Of a DNA stretch of 64,000 nucleotides, positions 36,481-49,399 are shown one piece after another. Origin of the DNA: Apricaphanius iberus. Taxonomy: Eukaryota; Chordata; Actinopteri; Cyprinodontiformes; Aphaniidae. The position numbers and the translations under genes were made by a program. The notes beneath the pieces were generated by a model. The model worked only from the letters and a program-made list of their open reading frames with translations, did no database searches and was not told where the DNA came from. The DNA lies in assembly GCA_028564705.1 (NCBI GenBank), contig JAPXFQ010002431.1:620001-684000 (forward strand), written 5' to 3'. The stretch's first letter is position 1. Every line of letters begins with the position of its first letter.

Positions 36481-37000
36481 AGCTCAAAAGGTGAGTCTCT
36501 ATAAGATAGTAACAGTTTTACAAACAAAATCTTAAAATCTCAAATAGTCTCAAATCTCAAATAGCACTAAATAAATGCCATTGCTGCTAACCCCTGCTTC
36601 CTACCGGTGCATAAGTGGTGCTTAATGTGATAGATGTATTTTCACTACAAAGTCCCTTCCTGTCGGGAACAATTCTGACACACATTGCCTGTGAATGCAT
36701 TCCACCTACCTGATACCGGGAAATCACAGGAAAATTGAAACTGTGTAACTTTAAAGGTGGTGTACTGAAAAGAAAATGTGTTAAGCAAACGTAAATCTGT
36801 ACGTCTCTTTTATTTTGGAATTGTTTAGATGGCTTACACTGCTCTTGTGTGTAGTTTCCTTTCTATTCGGACCTAAACTGATGAGATTGACGTGTTCTGG
36901 AAGCGTAGCATATAAACAATAGATCCACCACATAGATTTAGGAGAGGGCTGCAACACAATCCCTATTGGACGCGTCTGGTTTGCGATGCTGAGCGTCTGG
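36481..37000. other. Nothing recognised
   Basis: Unassigned sequence between the two recognisable Tc1 parts. It may belong to another insertion. Confidence 0.3.
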
Positions 37001-37275
37001 CGGAAACAAACCTTCAGGAAAAAAAAAATAATTTCTCAGAACCAAAACCTTAAGATTGTGGAAGAAGTTCAGCTTCTCGCAGTTTAAAGCCCATAAAGGT
37101 ACAGCCAGTTACAGTGAAGTGGTTTATGGAAAGCATGTCCATGTGTTAGAATGGCTCAGTCAAAGTCCAGACCTAAATCCAATCTAAAATCTGTAACTAG
37201 AATAATTTTGCATCTGTTATGTGACAAAATGTGAAAAGCTCAAGTACCCATGAACAATTTTGCGACGCACTGTAG

Positions 37276-39183
37276 ATGGATGATTTGTCTGCCTGGTGCA
37301 GATGGTTTTGTGGAAAATACAAAAGCCAGGTTTTCTTTTCAACGACCTTAAATATAAAGGTGGTTCACTTAAATCTCTGCTTAGGAGCTGCAGTGAACCA
37401 CAGGTTGTCATTCCAGCCAGGACATTCCTCTATTAATGACAAAGGCGGTGGGAAGTCTCATGGTGAAACATGAAGAGCGAGAAGGGAACAGGAGAGTTGA
37501 ATGGGTTGATTCAGGGGAGTGACAGGCAAGGCCGGTGGGTGACCCTTACTGTCCTGTCTGTCAGACTGCCTATAGGTCAACTCTGCCAGGCCACAAACAG
37601 CCCTGTTGGCAGGAAAAAGTGTTGCTTTGATTCAACTTCGTCACATCTTTTTTGTCAGAGTTGTAACTGCTGCTCGCATTCCCTCTTAAATCTCTTCCCA
37701 CCCTCCCATCCTCCAGCAGTACATCTGGCACAGCACCCATCCCATTGTGCATTCAGAGCCGCTGGCCCTCTTTAGGATCTGCATTAGAATGTTGTTTTCA
37801 TATAACAGCAAGCGGAGGCATGTGGAGCCTCTTTTGAACTGCTAGGCAAACAGAAGGAGATTTTAACGCTGCCTTTATGAGATTAAGTGAAACATTCCCA
37901 TAAAAAAGACATTTCCTTATATCCATTCACCCTTCCCAGACTCCCTGTCTCTTACTGTTTTCTTTCTTTCCCTCTTCGTCTCTGTCCCCTTAACTTCTAT
38001 CTTTATTTTTGGCTTCCCTTAGGCTAAGTCAATGGCAAACTCCTGAAGACAGTTAAATAGAAAGTACATCAGTTTGACTTAACAGTAACTTATTATCCAC
38101 GAGTAAGAAGGCTGAGCAGATCATAGAGTTCAGATCAAACTAGCAAACAGGTCCTGTGAGTCCATTAGTGCTGCAAGCGGAGCCAGTTCTCGTTGCTCTT
38201 GTGTTCTGACCCTGTTTAACTGACTCAGGTGGGCTTGTGCCAAGTGAACCCTCCTGCCACCCACTCTAACAAGGGTTTGACAAAACACATTCACAGGGCA
38301 GAGGGTGAGGCTTTGCTGGATTAGGCTCACTGGAATACAAAAACACTATTTAGACTTGGATTTTCATGGTGTAGATGTGTATTAGCCATGAAGAACAACA
38401 TGAGAATAGCTGTAGGCTGTTTAAAATTTGCAAAGTCAAACTCTGCCACCGAGTGGTGGACCTGTCTTTCATACAACATAGTTTATTGTTGTGTTTTAAA
38501 AGAACCACGGCCTTATTTATCGAAGATTTCGCTTGTTAAAACGTGCACAAACCTCTCAGCGGATGCAAAAACATGCAGCAGGTTATTTACTAACCAGGCA
38601 CAGAAATGATTGTGCATGTTAAGCCCACAGCAGGATGTGTGCAAACCAATTAGCGCTTATGCTCTTGATGTATAAGCAATGTGGGCATTTTTTTAGAAGG
38701 TGCAAAATATTAGGAGAAGAATATGCAAATAAGTAGGCCTTCCATGAGCAATTTGATTTATCAAACAGCAAAATCTTTGAGCTGGCTGTTTTACAACCCA
38801 TTTTTATTTACTCTGAAGGCATGTCTTAAACTTTGTGCTACAACTTTTCAACATGAGTTTATCTCTGACAAACAAAAAATATTAGTAAAACACATTCTAA
38901 AGTAATTACTAATATTCTAATAGTACTTAATACTCCAATGACCTAACCATGACAGTCATGTCAATTTTTCCCCCCTTTTTTTTCCCAAAGAGACATCATA
39001 ACTCACTGCGTGCTTAACGCATCTGTCAATTCGCCTCTGACTATGCTTTTATAGATCTAAGAGCACTACATAAATGTTATTGGCTCATCTGAAGGTTCAC
39101 AGGAAGTTATTTTTTAATATGTAAGCAAAATGTATATGAAACCCTTAGATACAATGCAGGTTGTCAAAATATCTGAGATGATA
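37276..39183. other. No supported gene
   Basis: Unique-looking sequence; 37450-37780 and 38100-38330 are GC-richer. No repeat ends or splice-bounded frames. Confidence 0.35.
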
Positions 39184-39746
39184 CAGTGGGGCAAAAAAAG
39201 CATTTGGCAGGCACTGATTGTGCTAGTTGTTCCCCTTAAAAAGATTAGAAGTCTGTCATTTTCATAATAGATACACTTCAACTGTGAAAAACAATCCAGT
39301 AAATCACATTGTACAATGACAGATCGTACAGATGCTAGGCCACTCCAGAACCTTCAAATTCTTTTTACGTAGCCACTGTATCATTGGCGGGCGCTGTGTT
39401 TTGGATCATTGATCCAGCCATGTTTCAGTTTATTGCTTACTTACACTGATCGAAGTGAAATGAAGTTTTTGCCCCAAATCTCATGATACATGGCCCCATT
39501 CATCCATTCCTTAATAGGGATCGGTTTTCCTACCTTGTCTGCAGAAAAGCAGCCCCAAAATATAATGTTTGCACCCCCATGCTTCACATTGGGTATGGTG
39601 TTCTTGGAATGAAACGTAGCATTCTTCACCTTCAAACACAGAAGTGGCGTTTATACCGGACAGTTGTATTTTGGGCTTATCTAACCATATGCCATTCTCC
39701 CAATCCTCCTCTGGATCGTCCAGATGGTTTTTGGCAAATTTAAGAT

Positions 39747-41185
39747 TAGGGCCCGACCGATATATTATATATATATATATATTATCGGCCGATATGGGGG
39801 TCATGGATGATATCGGCTATCGGTGGAAAAAAGGCCAATAATTTAAAATTTTTATTTTAATTTTTTTTGAGGGGGCATGACAAAAAATGCAATTGAGCTG
39901 CTAATCCAGCAGATGGCGCCAGATTCATAATTTCAGGTCTCAGTTAGGAGTGTTGCTTAACACATGCAGCTGACCAGACTGTTACGTTACGTTTTTGTAA
40001 AGAAAAAAGTGGCAGAGGTGAGTAAAAACAAAGTTTTGAGCATAGGCCCTATTTGTTGTCAGTGGTGAACTGTGAAATACGCAATGACAAAAATGTGTTT
40101 CCCCCTCTTCCTTCATAAGCTTAATGTTTGCCTCGTGGCTTTGTGTGGAAAATTCAGGGTGTAAATGGTTTAACCTTCCTGTTTCCCTGCTAACACCTAA
40201 ATTTGTACAAATAAAGTCCTTAAGTCCATATCTTAACTGATGCATTAGATTAAATAATGTATCAAATGTTTCTTTTCCTTAAAAAAATGCAGTACCAACA
40301 GCATACAGAGTGTAGACTTTAACGACCCTGCGGACTATTATAAACATTAAAAGTATCCGTGTTGGTTTCGTGAAGTATGAGTGACTGCAGTAAATCCTCA
40401 ATAGCGACATTGTCACAATTTTAAATTTACTTTCATTAACCATAACTTAACAGTTTGCGATGCTTGAGAAGAAAAAAACCCAGGAAGAGCGCTACAATGT
40501 TTGTAACAAAGAGTGCAGCGCCCAGTTCTTAGATTAGAATACTTAGAAGTTGGTCGCTGTGTGCTGTTTACTTTTACTCTAACAGGGTTTTTCATACATA
40601 GGAAGCTCAGCGGCGACCGCTACTGTCTAATTTATTACCGCCATCGGCTCACGATGGGGATATAAATAAATACTTTCAGCGCTGCTGTCGGGTCTATGCG
40701 CTCAATGGTCGGGATTTAACTGCAGTTACACAAACGCAGCAACAATGCTGGTTATGCGCTGTTTCGATGGCGCAATTTCTTTCCTAAAAATTGCCTAGCG
40801 ACAAATCTGCCGACATTTCTGACCACCGTTTACTTTCTGTGAAAATGTGTCGCCGATATTCCCGACAGATTAGAGAGCCGTCTTGTTCTTCATGTTTGCA
40901 GAAGTTTGTCTGCATTATAATCTGCATGCACACTTGGTACATTCAAGAAACATTATGTGTTCTGTGTTGTTTTTTGAATATCATTGCTAAGTAAATCTTA
41001 TTTACGTTATCTGGAATCCAGCGAGTTACTGAGACTGTTATTTGGTGTGTAGATAGGCAGAGAAGGCAGGGTTAAAGCTGAAAGTACCTTTTTTTTATTG
41101 CAATTATATAGGCTATCTGCCTTTGCTATGGTTTTATATCTGTATCGGTATCGGACCCCCAAAAATCCATATCGGTCAGGCCCTA
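39747..41185. mobile_element. hAT-type element inserted in Tc1, 1439 bp
   Basis: Ends tagggcccgaccgatat and, on the complement, tagggcctgaccgatat. Flanks tttaagat (39739-39746) and cttaagat (41186-41193) match at 7 of 8 positions, the hAT target length. A (TA)n tract lies just inside the left end. No transposase recognised. Confidence 0.87.
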
Positions 41186-41541
41186 CTTAAGATGTGCCCA
41201 GACATGTGTTGGCTTAAGCAGAGGGAATTTAGCAGGCAGCAGGACTTGAATCCATGATGAGTTTGTTATCATTGACAACCTTTGTTGCTGTGGTCCCAGC
41301 TCTCTTCAGGTCATTGACCAAATCCCCCATGTAGTTCTGGGATTTTTCCACTCATTCTCAAGATCATGTGTGTCTCATGAAGTGAGACTTTGCATAGAGC
41401 CCAAGGTTGAGGGAGATTGTCAGTGATTTTAAATTTATTTATTTTTATATTAATTGCCCCTTTTTAATAATCCATCTCTTCTCACCAAGCAACACTTATT
41501 GTAGATTAGCTCATTGCAGTCTTGTTGTGGTGTACAATACT

Positions 41542-41984
41542 CAGTACGTTTACATGCACATCTAAATTGAGCTTTTTGGAGTATTCAGACTAAGAGCTTG
41601 CCCCCTGCTGAGAGCCGAGAGCCAGTTTCGCATGCCACTCAGAAAATCTAAATGTTAAATGAAGTTCGCTCGACTCCCTGACGATATATGGTGATATGCG
41701 CCCCTACTTATTCTTCTTATAATACTACTGTTGTTGTTGCTGAATTGCCGTTCTGCGTCTCCTAACTTCCCCAGGAGGTGCAGGAGAAAGGGTGGAGGCG
41801 GAGGGGTTGTTTGTAAAGTAGTCAGATTCTCAATCGCATTATCTGGCTAGCTTAGTCGGGCTTCTGAAACTCCAGTTTGGTTCGATTCAAGCTGGACTAA
41901 GGTGTATACATGCATTTCAAAAGTCCATTTTCAGTCAGACTAAGGTAATAATTCGATTTTCTCTTGCTGCATGTAAACGTACTG
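41542..41984. mobile_element. 443-bp MITE with cagtacgtttacatgca ends, inserted in Tc1
   Basis: Perfect 17-bp terminal inverted repeats cagtacgtttacatgca, flanked by ACT (41539-41541, 41985-41987). The Tc1 sequence rejoins cleanly across it (caatact then gtccctgg). Related in inverted orientation to 44448-44957. Superfamily unassigned. Confidence 0.85.
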
Positions 41985-42334
41985 ACTGTCCCTGGGGTCT
42001 TTGGACACCTCTCTTGTCTTGGCCGTTGTGGAGGATAGAGTCTGACTGTTTGAAGGTGTGGACAGGTGTCTTTTATACAGATAACAAATTCAAAAGTTGC
42101 CATCAATACAGGTAACGAGTAGAGGATAGAAGAGCTTCTTAAAGGAGAAGTACCAGGTCTGTGAGGGCCAGAATTATTACTAGTTTGTAGGTGCTAAATA
42201 CTTATTTTCTGCACCAATATACAAATGAATTCATTAAAAATCATTCAATTTCATTTCCTGGATTCTTTTACAATCTGTCTCTCACAGTTGAAGTGTACCT
42301 GTGATGAGAATTACAGACCTCCCTCATCTTTTAA

Positions 42335-43042
42335 AGGAGCTGTATAATGCTATTTTACAGCTTTAAACTTCTGGGATAGACATATATATGATAAAATGTT
42401 GCTGTTGGTGTTGTACAGTATTAATTTGTCCTGAAATTCAACTTGTATCCTGTAGTTAATGTTGGACCATGAAGTAAAACAGCTCACTTCTCTATAAACC
42501 CACCTCCTGAAATCCTGGTATAAGATCACAGAAGCAGCTTAATAAATGGCTAACCCACATTAGCATTACCATGTAGCCACTTATTTCTCTGTCCATTAGG
42601 CGTCTTTGTTCTTTCATCCAGCTGCTGTTCTTTAGGAATGTAGAATAAAATCCAGTAATCCATGCAGCCAAACAGGCGTTTTCACAGAAAAAGTAAAAAA
42701 ATCCAACAAAAAAAGTTAAGCTGCCAAAAACTGAAGCAGCCATGAACTTTGAGGAGGAGGGTGTGTTTGAACTCTAGCAGAGGTAAGCCGCTCTGCCTGC
42801 TGGGGCGGTTCAGACACCTCAACACCCCCTTCCCTTGTTTTCAACTAGTGATGACACTAGTTGAACACTCAGTCGATTTCTAGGAGACGGAGGGGCAGCT
42901 GCTCAGAGAGCAGAATTCAGAAGGATTACTCAGACATGCGTGAATTAAGCCAAAAATCACTTTGGTAGGATTTTTTATGAGAAAATTGCATTACCAGATG
43001 GTTGAAAACTCCAAAAACTTGATTTTGCATGACATAGGCCCT
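42335..43042. mobile_element. TTAA-target (Kolobok-type) element in Tc1 terminal repeat, 708 bp
   Basis: TTAA flanks both sides (42331-42334, 43043-43046). Ends aggagctgtataatgc and, on the complement, agggcctatgtcatgc. The Tc1 terminal repeat continues on both sides of it. Non-autonomous. Confidence 0.82.
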
Positions 43043-43100
43043 TTAAAATGGGACAGCTACCACAATTGGTGGCTACCAAGTACTTTTTTGCCCCACGGTA

Positions 43101-44447
43101 GCAACAAGTTCAATAAACTAGGTTCTTGGAAGACTGCATACATCATGCTGAAAGTTAACTCAAACCTGGAACCGGTACTTTGGTTTTCCTTCAACAAAGC
43201 ACCCATTTCATGTTTCAAAACTCGTGCTTAACCTAGCACCAACTGCTTACTGGGCCAGAGTTGTTGCTGGCTTAGAAACCGCTTTCTATTCCACCCGCAT
43301 GGTGATGGAACCAAGGAGCTGGGGGTGGGATAACAAAAGCAAATTCTTTCTTCAGTAACTCTTAGATGTAGTAATCATTTCATCTCTAATTCGCATAATT
43401 CGAGGAACAACTCCAGTAGTTTAACATCTTTAAATCAGCAATTGGTATATTGGAATTTTCACCTGCCCTGGTCAACATGTAATAAGCCTGCAAGTGTTTC
43501 TTTTTGACCGCGTGATAACAAAAAAAACGTTTAAAAAAATGTTTTTGACTGGGTTGCAGTCCTCCAGATTTGGCAGGGTTTCACAATTACAAAGTTGTGC
43601 AAAAACTGAACTGTTTGTTGTTCTGCTTAATTCTTCAGGAGTGTCTGCTGATCATCACTTCCACTGACTGGTGTACAATTACTGCTGAGAACATCAAACG
43701 CATAGCTCAGTAGCAAATTGTGCTTGCAGTAATCTGTGTAATCACTCGGGATTTAGTTTGAGGCTCACCGACTGCAATCTACTCCTGCAGATTTTTCTAA
43801 ATTACCTTTTAGCCTGGTTTTAACTCAGTGTCTTCATTGTTTCTCGTATGCCAAGACCCTCTAGCATCCTTGGGCCCACTTGAGTTGTGCGACTAAAGGA
43901 TAAAGAGTGACCTTTATGTTTCTTTGCTTTCTTAATGGGGTTGGGTGTGGTAAAAACCTAGTTGGGGGGCAATTTTACAACCATGTTAATTTAAAAGGTG
44001 AATATTTTTAAAGGCAGCAAAATTAGAAGAAATTGGGAAAAAGTTAAGGCAGCACTAGTCCAACAAGGGTAAAACTTTCTTAGGATGAAAGGGCAAAGTT
44101 GAGGTGTTTTATTGATATAGGCTGATATAAAGAGTTACTCTAGTCCCTAATAGCTTTCAGCACACCCCAAATAATCACAGATTTCATAGTGGAGATAACT
44201 CTAAGTATTCAGGATTGCTCCTGAAACCCACAATTAAAGAAAAGATCACTAGGTACACCCAAAAACCAACAAAGGAAAGCTTGTTTTTATTAAAAGTGTG
44301 GTAGAACCGCCTTTGCGTTACTGCAAGCCGTTTGCGTTATCTCTCTACCACCAGCTCTGCTCATTCAGAGACGGAATTGCTTTCCTCTTTTACTTTCGAA
44401 ATTAACTGATTCTCTGTCTGGTTCAAAAGAGATTGCATATGAACAGT
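43101..44447. other. No supported gene
   Basis: AT-rich unique-looking sequence. Nothing repeat-like with ends. Confidence 0.35.
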
Positions 44448-44957
44448 CAGTGCTTTTACAAGTCAAATTATTGCCTTAGTCTGTCTGAAATCGGACTTTT
44501 GAAATGCATGTATACACCTAAGCTTGACTTAACTGAGCTGGAGTTGGAGAAATCGGACTAAGGTACCCAGATAATGTGATCGGAGAACTGAATTTCTCTG
44601 CCGAGCTATTGGCATCCTGGGCATTACCCCTTGGGGAAGTGATGAAGCCGTGGAAGCGGGAACAGCAACAACAGCACAAGGTTCTGTGCTGCAGCGCTGT
44701 TGTTGTCCATTTCTTCGCTCCTTCTGCAAATCCTGCTTTTACTCTCTCTGCTACCATCTCTGTGTGACTCTAGTTCAACAGAAGAATGTCAGCGCAGATT
44801 GTCGCCATCTCGTGTCGTGGAGTGGAACTTACTTTATTCAATAATTTGGTTTTCTGAGTGACATGTAAACTGGGAAACGACACACAAGTCTGGCTAAGCC
44901 ATTTTACCAATTACTGCCAAAAGCTTGATTTAGATGTGTATGTAAATGCCCGGACTG
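44448..44957. mobile_element. Second copy of the cagt-end MITE, about 510 bp
   Basis: It aligns with the complement of 41542-41984: attgccttagtctgtctgaa, ggacttttgaaatgcatgta and ccagataatg are shared. Ends cagtgcttttaca and, on the complement, cagtccgggcatttaca are more decayed. Flanks agt and att are a weak 3-bp match. Confidence 0.72.
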
Positions 44958-44959
44958 AT

Positions 44960-45310
44960 TTTCAGCTTTTGCAACAAATTCTCCGTTTTGTTCAGGTTTG
45001 AACTTAGACTAGGCCACTAAAACGCATCGATACATTTGTATTTTGCTGACTCTGACAGGTTTTGTTCTGACACAGTCCGGTGTTTAGCTCCATCCATCTA
45101 CCCTTCAACTTTGACCAGCTTGGGTGCCCACAGCATTATTTAGCCACTACCATGTTTCACCCTGAAGATGGTTGCGTGTTTTCCATCGCATATGGCGTTT
45201 TGCTTATTGGCCAAGAACTCCTTTTTTGTTAGTTCATGTTTTTTTGAGACACATGATTGTGTCCTTGAAACAAACTAGCCAGCAGAAAATCTACGAAGCT
45301 CCATGTCCTC
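44960..45310 (-). mobile_element. Tc1 transposase fragment
   Basis: ttgttcaggtttgaacttag, ctaggccactaaaac, tgtttagctccatccatcta and taccatgtttcaccctgaag are, on the complement, the Tc1 catalytic core. It starts directly after the MITE at 44448-44957. Decayed. Confidence 0.62.
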
Positions 45311-46455
45311 CACTGATGACAAAAAAAATCTCTGGACACTTGTTTATGTAATGAACAGAGTAATACAATAATAAAACAAACAAATTGGTCTATTTTTTGT
45401 TAATTTGTTTGTATCTAGGTCAAGCTCATTCACAGAGACCCTGCATGTGTGTTTGTGTGTGTATGTGTGTGTGTCTGGGGTGGGAGGGTGGGTGGCGGGT
45501 TTTGTCAGCATGTTGCTGGTGTTTGTGTATGTGTGTTTGCAGAGAGACGTGGCTCTGTGCACGGCCTGTTCCAAGAGTGAATTCCTGGAGGCTTACAAGA
45601 GCTGTTGAATGAGATGGAGGGCTCAGGACAGGAATGATGGGAGAGAGAGAGAGAGAGGGAAGGAGGGACCCTGCTCAGCACCATGGGAGGGGGTGTCAAG
45701 CCCTCACTTACAGGCCTGATTAAATAACAGGATGCTTTATGAAAACAAGAACATTATCTGCCTCTTAAAAGGCCAGGAGAGGCCCTTCTAATTGGCTTCC
45801 CCCGAGTCTCCATGTTGACGCCCGTTTTTTTAGAGCCAGCCACAAAGAAATCAGGCAGCACTCTTTCTCATCCTCCTCTGGTCTGAGCTCTCATCCGTGC
45901 TATATTACCGGAATGTATCAACACACTGACACCGGCACCACAACTCAACTTTCAACTCAGAGGAGGATTACTCCTGAGCGAAGCTTCTGATTGAGTTCAA
46001 CACGGCAATAAAGAGATAGCGATCTGGCATCGGATGGCTTTTAATGTGGCAACTTTTAAAGATGGGGTTTCAAAAATACCCTCTCTGTGTGTGGGGAGGT
46101 ATGAGGAAAATGTAACTGGGAGAGCTTAGATGGTGTGTGTGTGTGTGTGTGTGTATGCTTTTGCATGCTACCAGATGAAAAACAACAACCTGTTCTTCCT
46201 CTTCACATTTCAAAATTTGCCATCTAACATATGCGGTTTCCTTAATAATTTTTTTGTACTTCCATGTGTGAAACAGTGCATCAGATCATTGCAAAGTAGT
46301 GCATAATGGTAAAATGGACTTAATGGCCAGTCTTAGACATCCAGTGCGTTAACCAAATATTTTACAGGTTTTTATTCGTTTCTTATGTTCATGGAAACAG
46401 GAACTGCTGAATTTGTTATCATTTAGAAAATATACAGATAGTAGTTAAGACCAGA
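45311..46455. other. No supported gene; TG and GT microsatellites
   Basis: Imperfect (TG)n at 45444-45477 and (GT)n at 46132-46154. Otherwise unique sequence. Confidence 0.45.
46132..46154. repeat. (GT)n microsatellite
   Basis: Eleven GT units, uninterrupted. Confidence 0.9.
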
Positions 46456-46469
46456 TTTTCTTTTTCATC

Positions 46470-46830
46470 CCATCAGTCAAAATGACTGCAGGAAATTATA
46501 ACATGAACTCTACCCTGAGCAAACTACTCCCACAGTGAAATGCGGTGCCAGCTGCTTCATGCTGTGCGGATTGTTCTCTTCAAAACGGACAGGGATGATG
46601 GGAGTTATTAGAAAAAAATTTGCTAAACGGTTGAAAAATTCTCGGTGAGACTTGAAGAAAACCCAATACTGAGTGCAAAAGACAGACTACAGCTGGAAAA
46701 CAATCCTACATTTACAACTGAACAAAATCATGTGTTTGGGTGGCTCAGTCAAAGTCCAGACCTAAAGCCAAATGAGAATCGGTGGCAAGCTTGAGCTGTT
46801 TCGTATTGAAGAATGATCCCAAATGTCAGT
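46470..46830 (+). mobile_element. Tc1 transposase fragment
   Basis: cagtgaaatgcggtgccagc, ttcatgctgtgcggattgtt, aaacggacagggatgatggg, then gtggctcagtcaaagtccag and aatgagaatcggtggcaagc follow the Tc1 core in order. Frames are broken and segments between are deleted. Confidence 0.62.
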
Positions 46831-49395
46831 CTGATGACGGCAGGCCTGGTAGGATGTAGTCGACTAGAGTTTGTTCTAATTTCGTAGGGACGTGGTTGTA
46901 TTGACTTCTTTGAGCAGGATATTAACAAAAGGCATCCCGCTTTTCTCCCCCCTTTTTTTAACGAAAAAAGTCTTTCAGTTTTTTCCCACCTCACCATCAA
47001 TGTTGCTCTGTTAAAATGTGACAACTTGTGCAGCAATATAAATGCTTTTGCAAGAAATATTTCAACCAATTTGGTTCAGTCAATCAACATGAATTTAACT
47101 TATTTTCGAGCTAACAAGCGCAAGTTTTATTAATGTTTTTTAAGGATAACAATTGCTAACAAAAAAAAGGAGATTTTTAGCTGAACAGAAAATTCATTGT
47201 ATAGTTGCAGGGAGAGGTAGTCGCTTGTACTGTGGTACTTCTTGGAAAAGAAATACTTTTAGGAGTAGTTTTACTGCTTCACATTTTTTACTTTCACTGA
47301 AGTAATATAATGAAGTATCGCTACCCTTACAAATTCTGGATTGTCCACCCACCCACTTCACTGAACGCTGAGCACTTTCTGCTTTCTGGAGATCAACCAG
47401 TTACACTAAACACCATATGATGTCACTGGAAGTACCTCACGCTCAAATGTTTTCAAGTTCAAAGCAATTTAAGTGAAAAAGCCTTTTATTCTGCCTAAAT
47501 GTGTGATTTTGTAAGTATGTTTTCTTTCATTTTAGTCTTCAAAATACAAGAAATTGTTCATAAAATGTTTCTTTTTTTATCTGATGACATCAGTTTCTCA
47601 GTACTCAAACTGTGTTTTACTTTTTTTTCTCTTACTTGACTTCTTTCTGGACTACTTTAGACTCTTACTTGAGTAAAAGGACAATAAAGTAGTGCTGTTC
47701 TCACCTGAGCACAATGTCTGGGTACTCTACCCACCTGTGGTTGCAGTCTTTCTGCCAAAATTTAAAGACATTACTCATATGTACAAAATAAATCCTGTCT
47801 GTGGTTCCCCCTACTGGTAGTATTGTGAAAAACACTGTGAGTCCCACATACGTTCCCATGGTACAAGCAGCATAGTGTGATCATTCTTATTTCGAGCTGT
47901 AAATGAACTCTTAAGTCATATAAAGCCTGATTGCTGAGTTACTTTCATACGCTATCAGCTCTATGTTCTAATTTAATTCTAAATCCTGAACTAGAATTAA
48001 ATGATGCCAAGAAGGGAGCTATTTGTAGTGTTTATTTTACCCTCGGCTCATTGCTACAGTTCTCTGTTCTTTTTGACACCTTCGCTGTCTTTTTGAGCCT
48101 CGATTGTCGGTAAGTCAGGATGTGTAGGTCACGCAGTGAGTCTCTAAGCTCCGTCATCGCTCCTGCCGGTGGCACACACTCCAACACCAATCCGTCCCAC
48201 ACAAACACACACACACACACTCCCCCAGGGTACGGGTGCTTGCTGCTCTGCTCTTTGATGTTGCCGTGATGTGTTTTAGCATGCGATAGCGTATCAGATG
48301 TTGCTGCTTTTCCTCTTGTCACCTCATGCTTTGCATTTCAAATGTGTATAGCTGTGCCTGCTAATGAGAGGCACCAGCTTTCATATTGTGAGTGCCCCGA
48401 ATGACCTCTGCTACCTGCTGGCAGGCGGATCGGTCTCTGATCGTATCCTAGTGCTGTTCTTTCCCACAGTATGTGTGGGTAAAGATAGCTGAGGAGAGAG
48501 TCTGGATTTAATGTTCCTCTCTGTGTGTGTGTGTGAGATTAATACAAACTGAAAGTAGGAATGTGTGATTCAGAGCCCACCCCTCCAGGGTTTGAAACTA
48601 TTCTTGAGAGGTAATATCTGCTCACCTGCCGTGACTTGCCCGCCCACCAGCCCCCGCCTCCTTCCTCTCCATACAGAACGTGCCCCCTCCCCCAATTACA
48701 GTGGCCCCACATCAAAGAGCTCCTGTGAGTAATAGATACCCAGCAGGGCCACACCCTTCCCTTCCCTCCTTTAACCAACTCAGCTGCCGCGCACCCAGAA
48801 GCGAGCAGACGGCAATTTCATACTCACACACACACACACAGCAGTTATTCACACACAATTTAGACGCAAATATACAGCCTTGAAGCATCACAAACAATAT
48901 TTAGAGCAAATGCTGTGTTTATTTTGGGTATAATTTGGTGAACAACTAAAAAAGAAAAAATCTGTACAGAGACGGGGCGGGGGGGGTTCTGTGCTGTTTG
49001 TGACTTCTTACCGAACTGCAGTTGTGTCTCAGTATTTCCATTCAAAATGACTCATTTGATCCTGTCTTTGCGCAACGTAAAGCACCTTCAACATTGGATC
49101 TTATTCCGAGAATGAATGAATATTAAATCATGTAAATGCCTCGTCTACAATGATGGAAGCGTGACCAGCTGGTAGCAAGTAACATAAAAAAAACCCCAGA
49201 CCAATCAGAAAGGTTAATTTCATCACTAGCCACTACTGGACCTACATGTAGGGAGGACAAACCTAAGGAAGTCAAACTAGATGGTAGTAGGTTTGAAATA
49301 TCTGATTTTTATTTCTATTACACTCTGCTTGCCTTTACAACAAAGTGTCTGAGATGCTGCCTTGGAGTGAAATTCCAAAAACCCTATTTCCCCTT
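46831..49395. other. No supported gene; probable hAT fragment and CA repeats
   Basis: 47200-47745 (ctgtggtacttcttggaaa, ttgagtaaaaggacaataaa, gggtactctacccacctg) resembles a fish repeat whose ends read caggtgggtagagtac. (CA)n tracts lie at 48197-48221 and 48823-48840. The rest is unique-looking. Confidence 0.4.
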
Positions 49396-49399
49396 TTAA

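Larger units (their letters stand above)
35758..37275 (+). mobile_element. Tc1 element, internally deleted, interrupted by a LINE 3' end
   Basis: 35758-35850 (acatttcagcctcaaacatc, ttatgtgatagataaa, gattgtgaagtgga) is the sub-terminal Tc1 repeat. 37090-37275 (tgttagaatggctcagtcaa, agtccagacctaaatccaat, then gtgacaaaatgtgaaaagct and cgcactgta) is the transposase C-terminus and opposite end. The 35857-36480 insert lies between. The two halves belonging to one element is inference. Confidence 0.55.
39184..43098 (-). mobile_element. Tc1-type transposon split by three insertions
   Basis: The ends cagtggggcaaaaaaag (39184) and, on the complement, ccgtggggcaaaaaagt (43098) lie next to TA dinucleotides (39182-39183, 43099-43100). 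The inverted ends continue (ccaattgtg, aaaagat, tctgtaatt, gtacacttcaactgtgaga). On the minus strand 39635-39450 encodes PNVKHGGANIIFWGCFSADK and IKEWMNGAMYHEIW, the Tc1 catalytic core. 41390-41540 and 41985-42110 hold N-terminal pieces. Subtracting the three inserts and their duplications leaves about 1.3 kb, the usual Tc1 length. Frames are broken. Confidence 0.85.
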
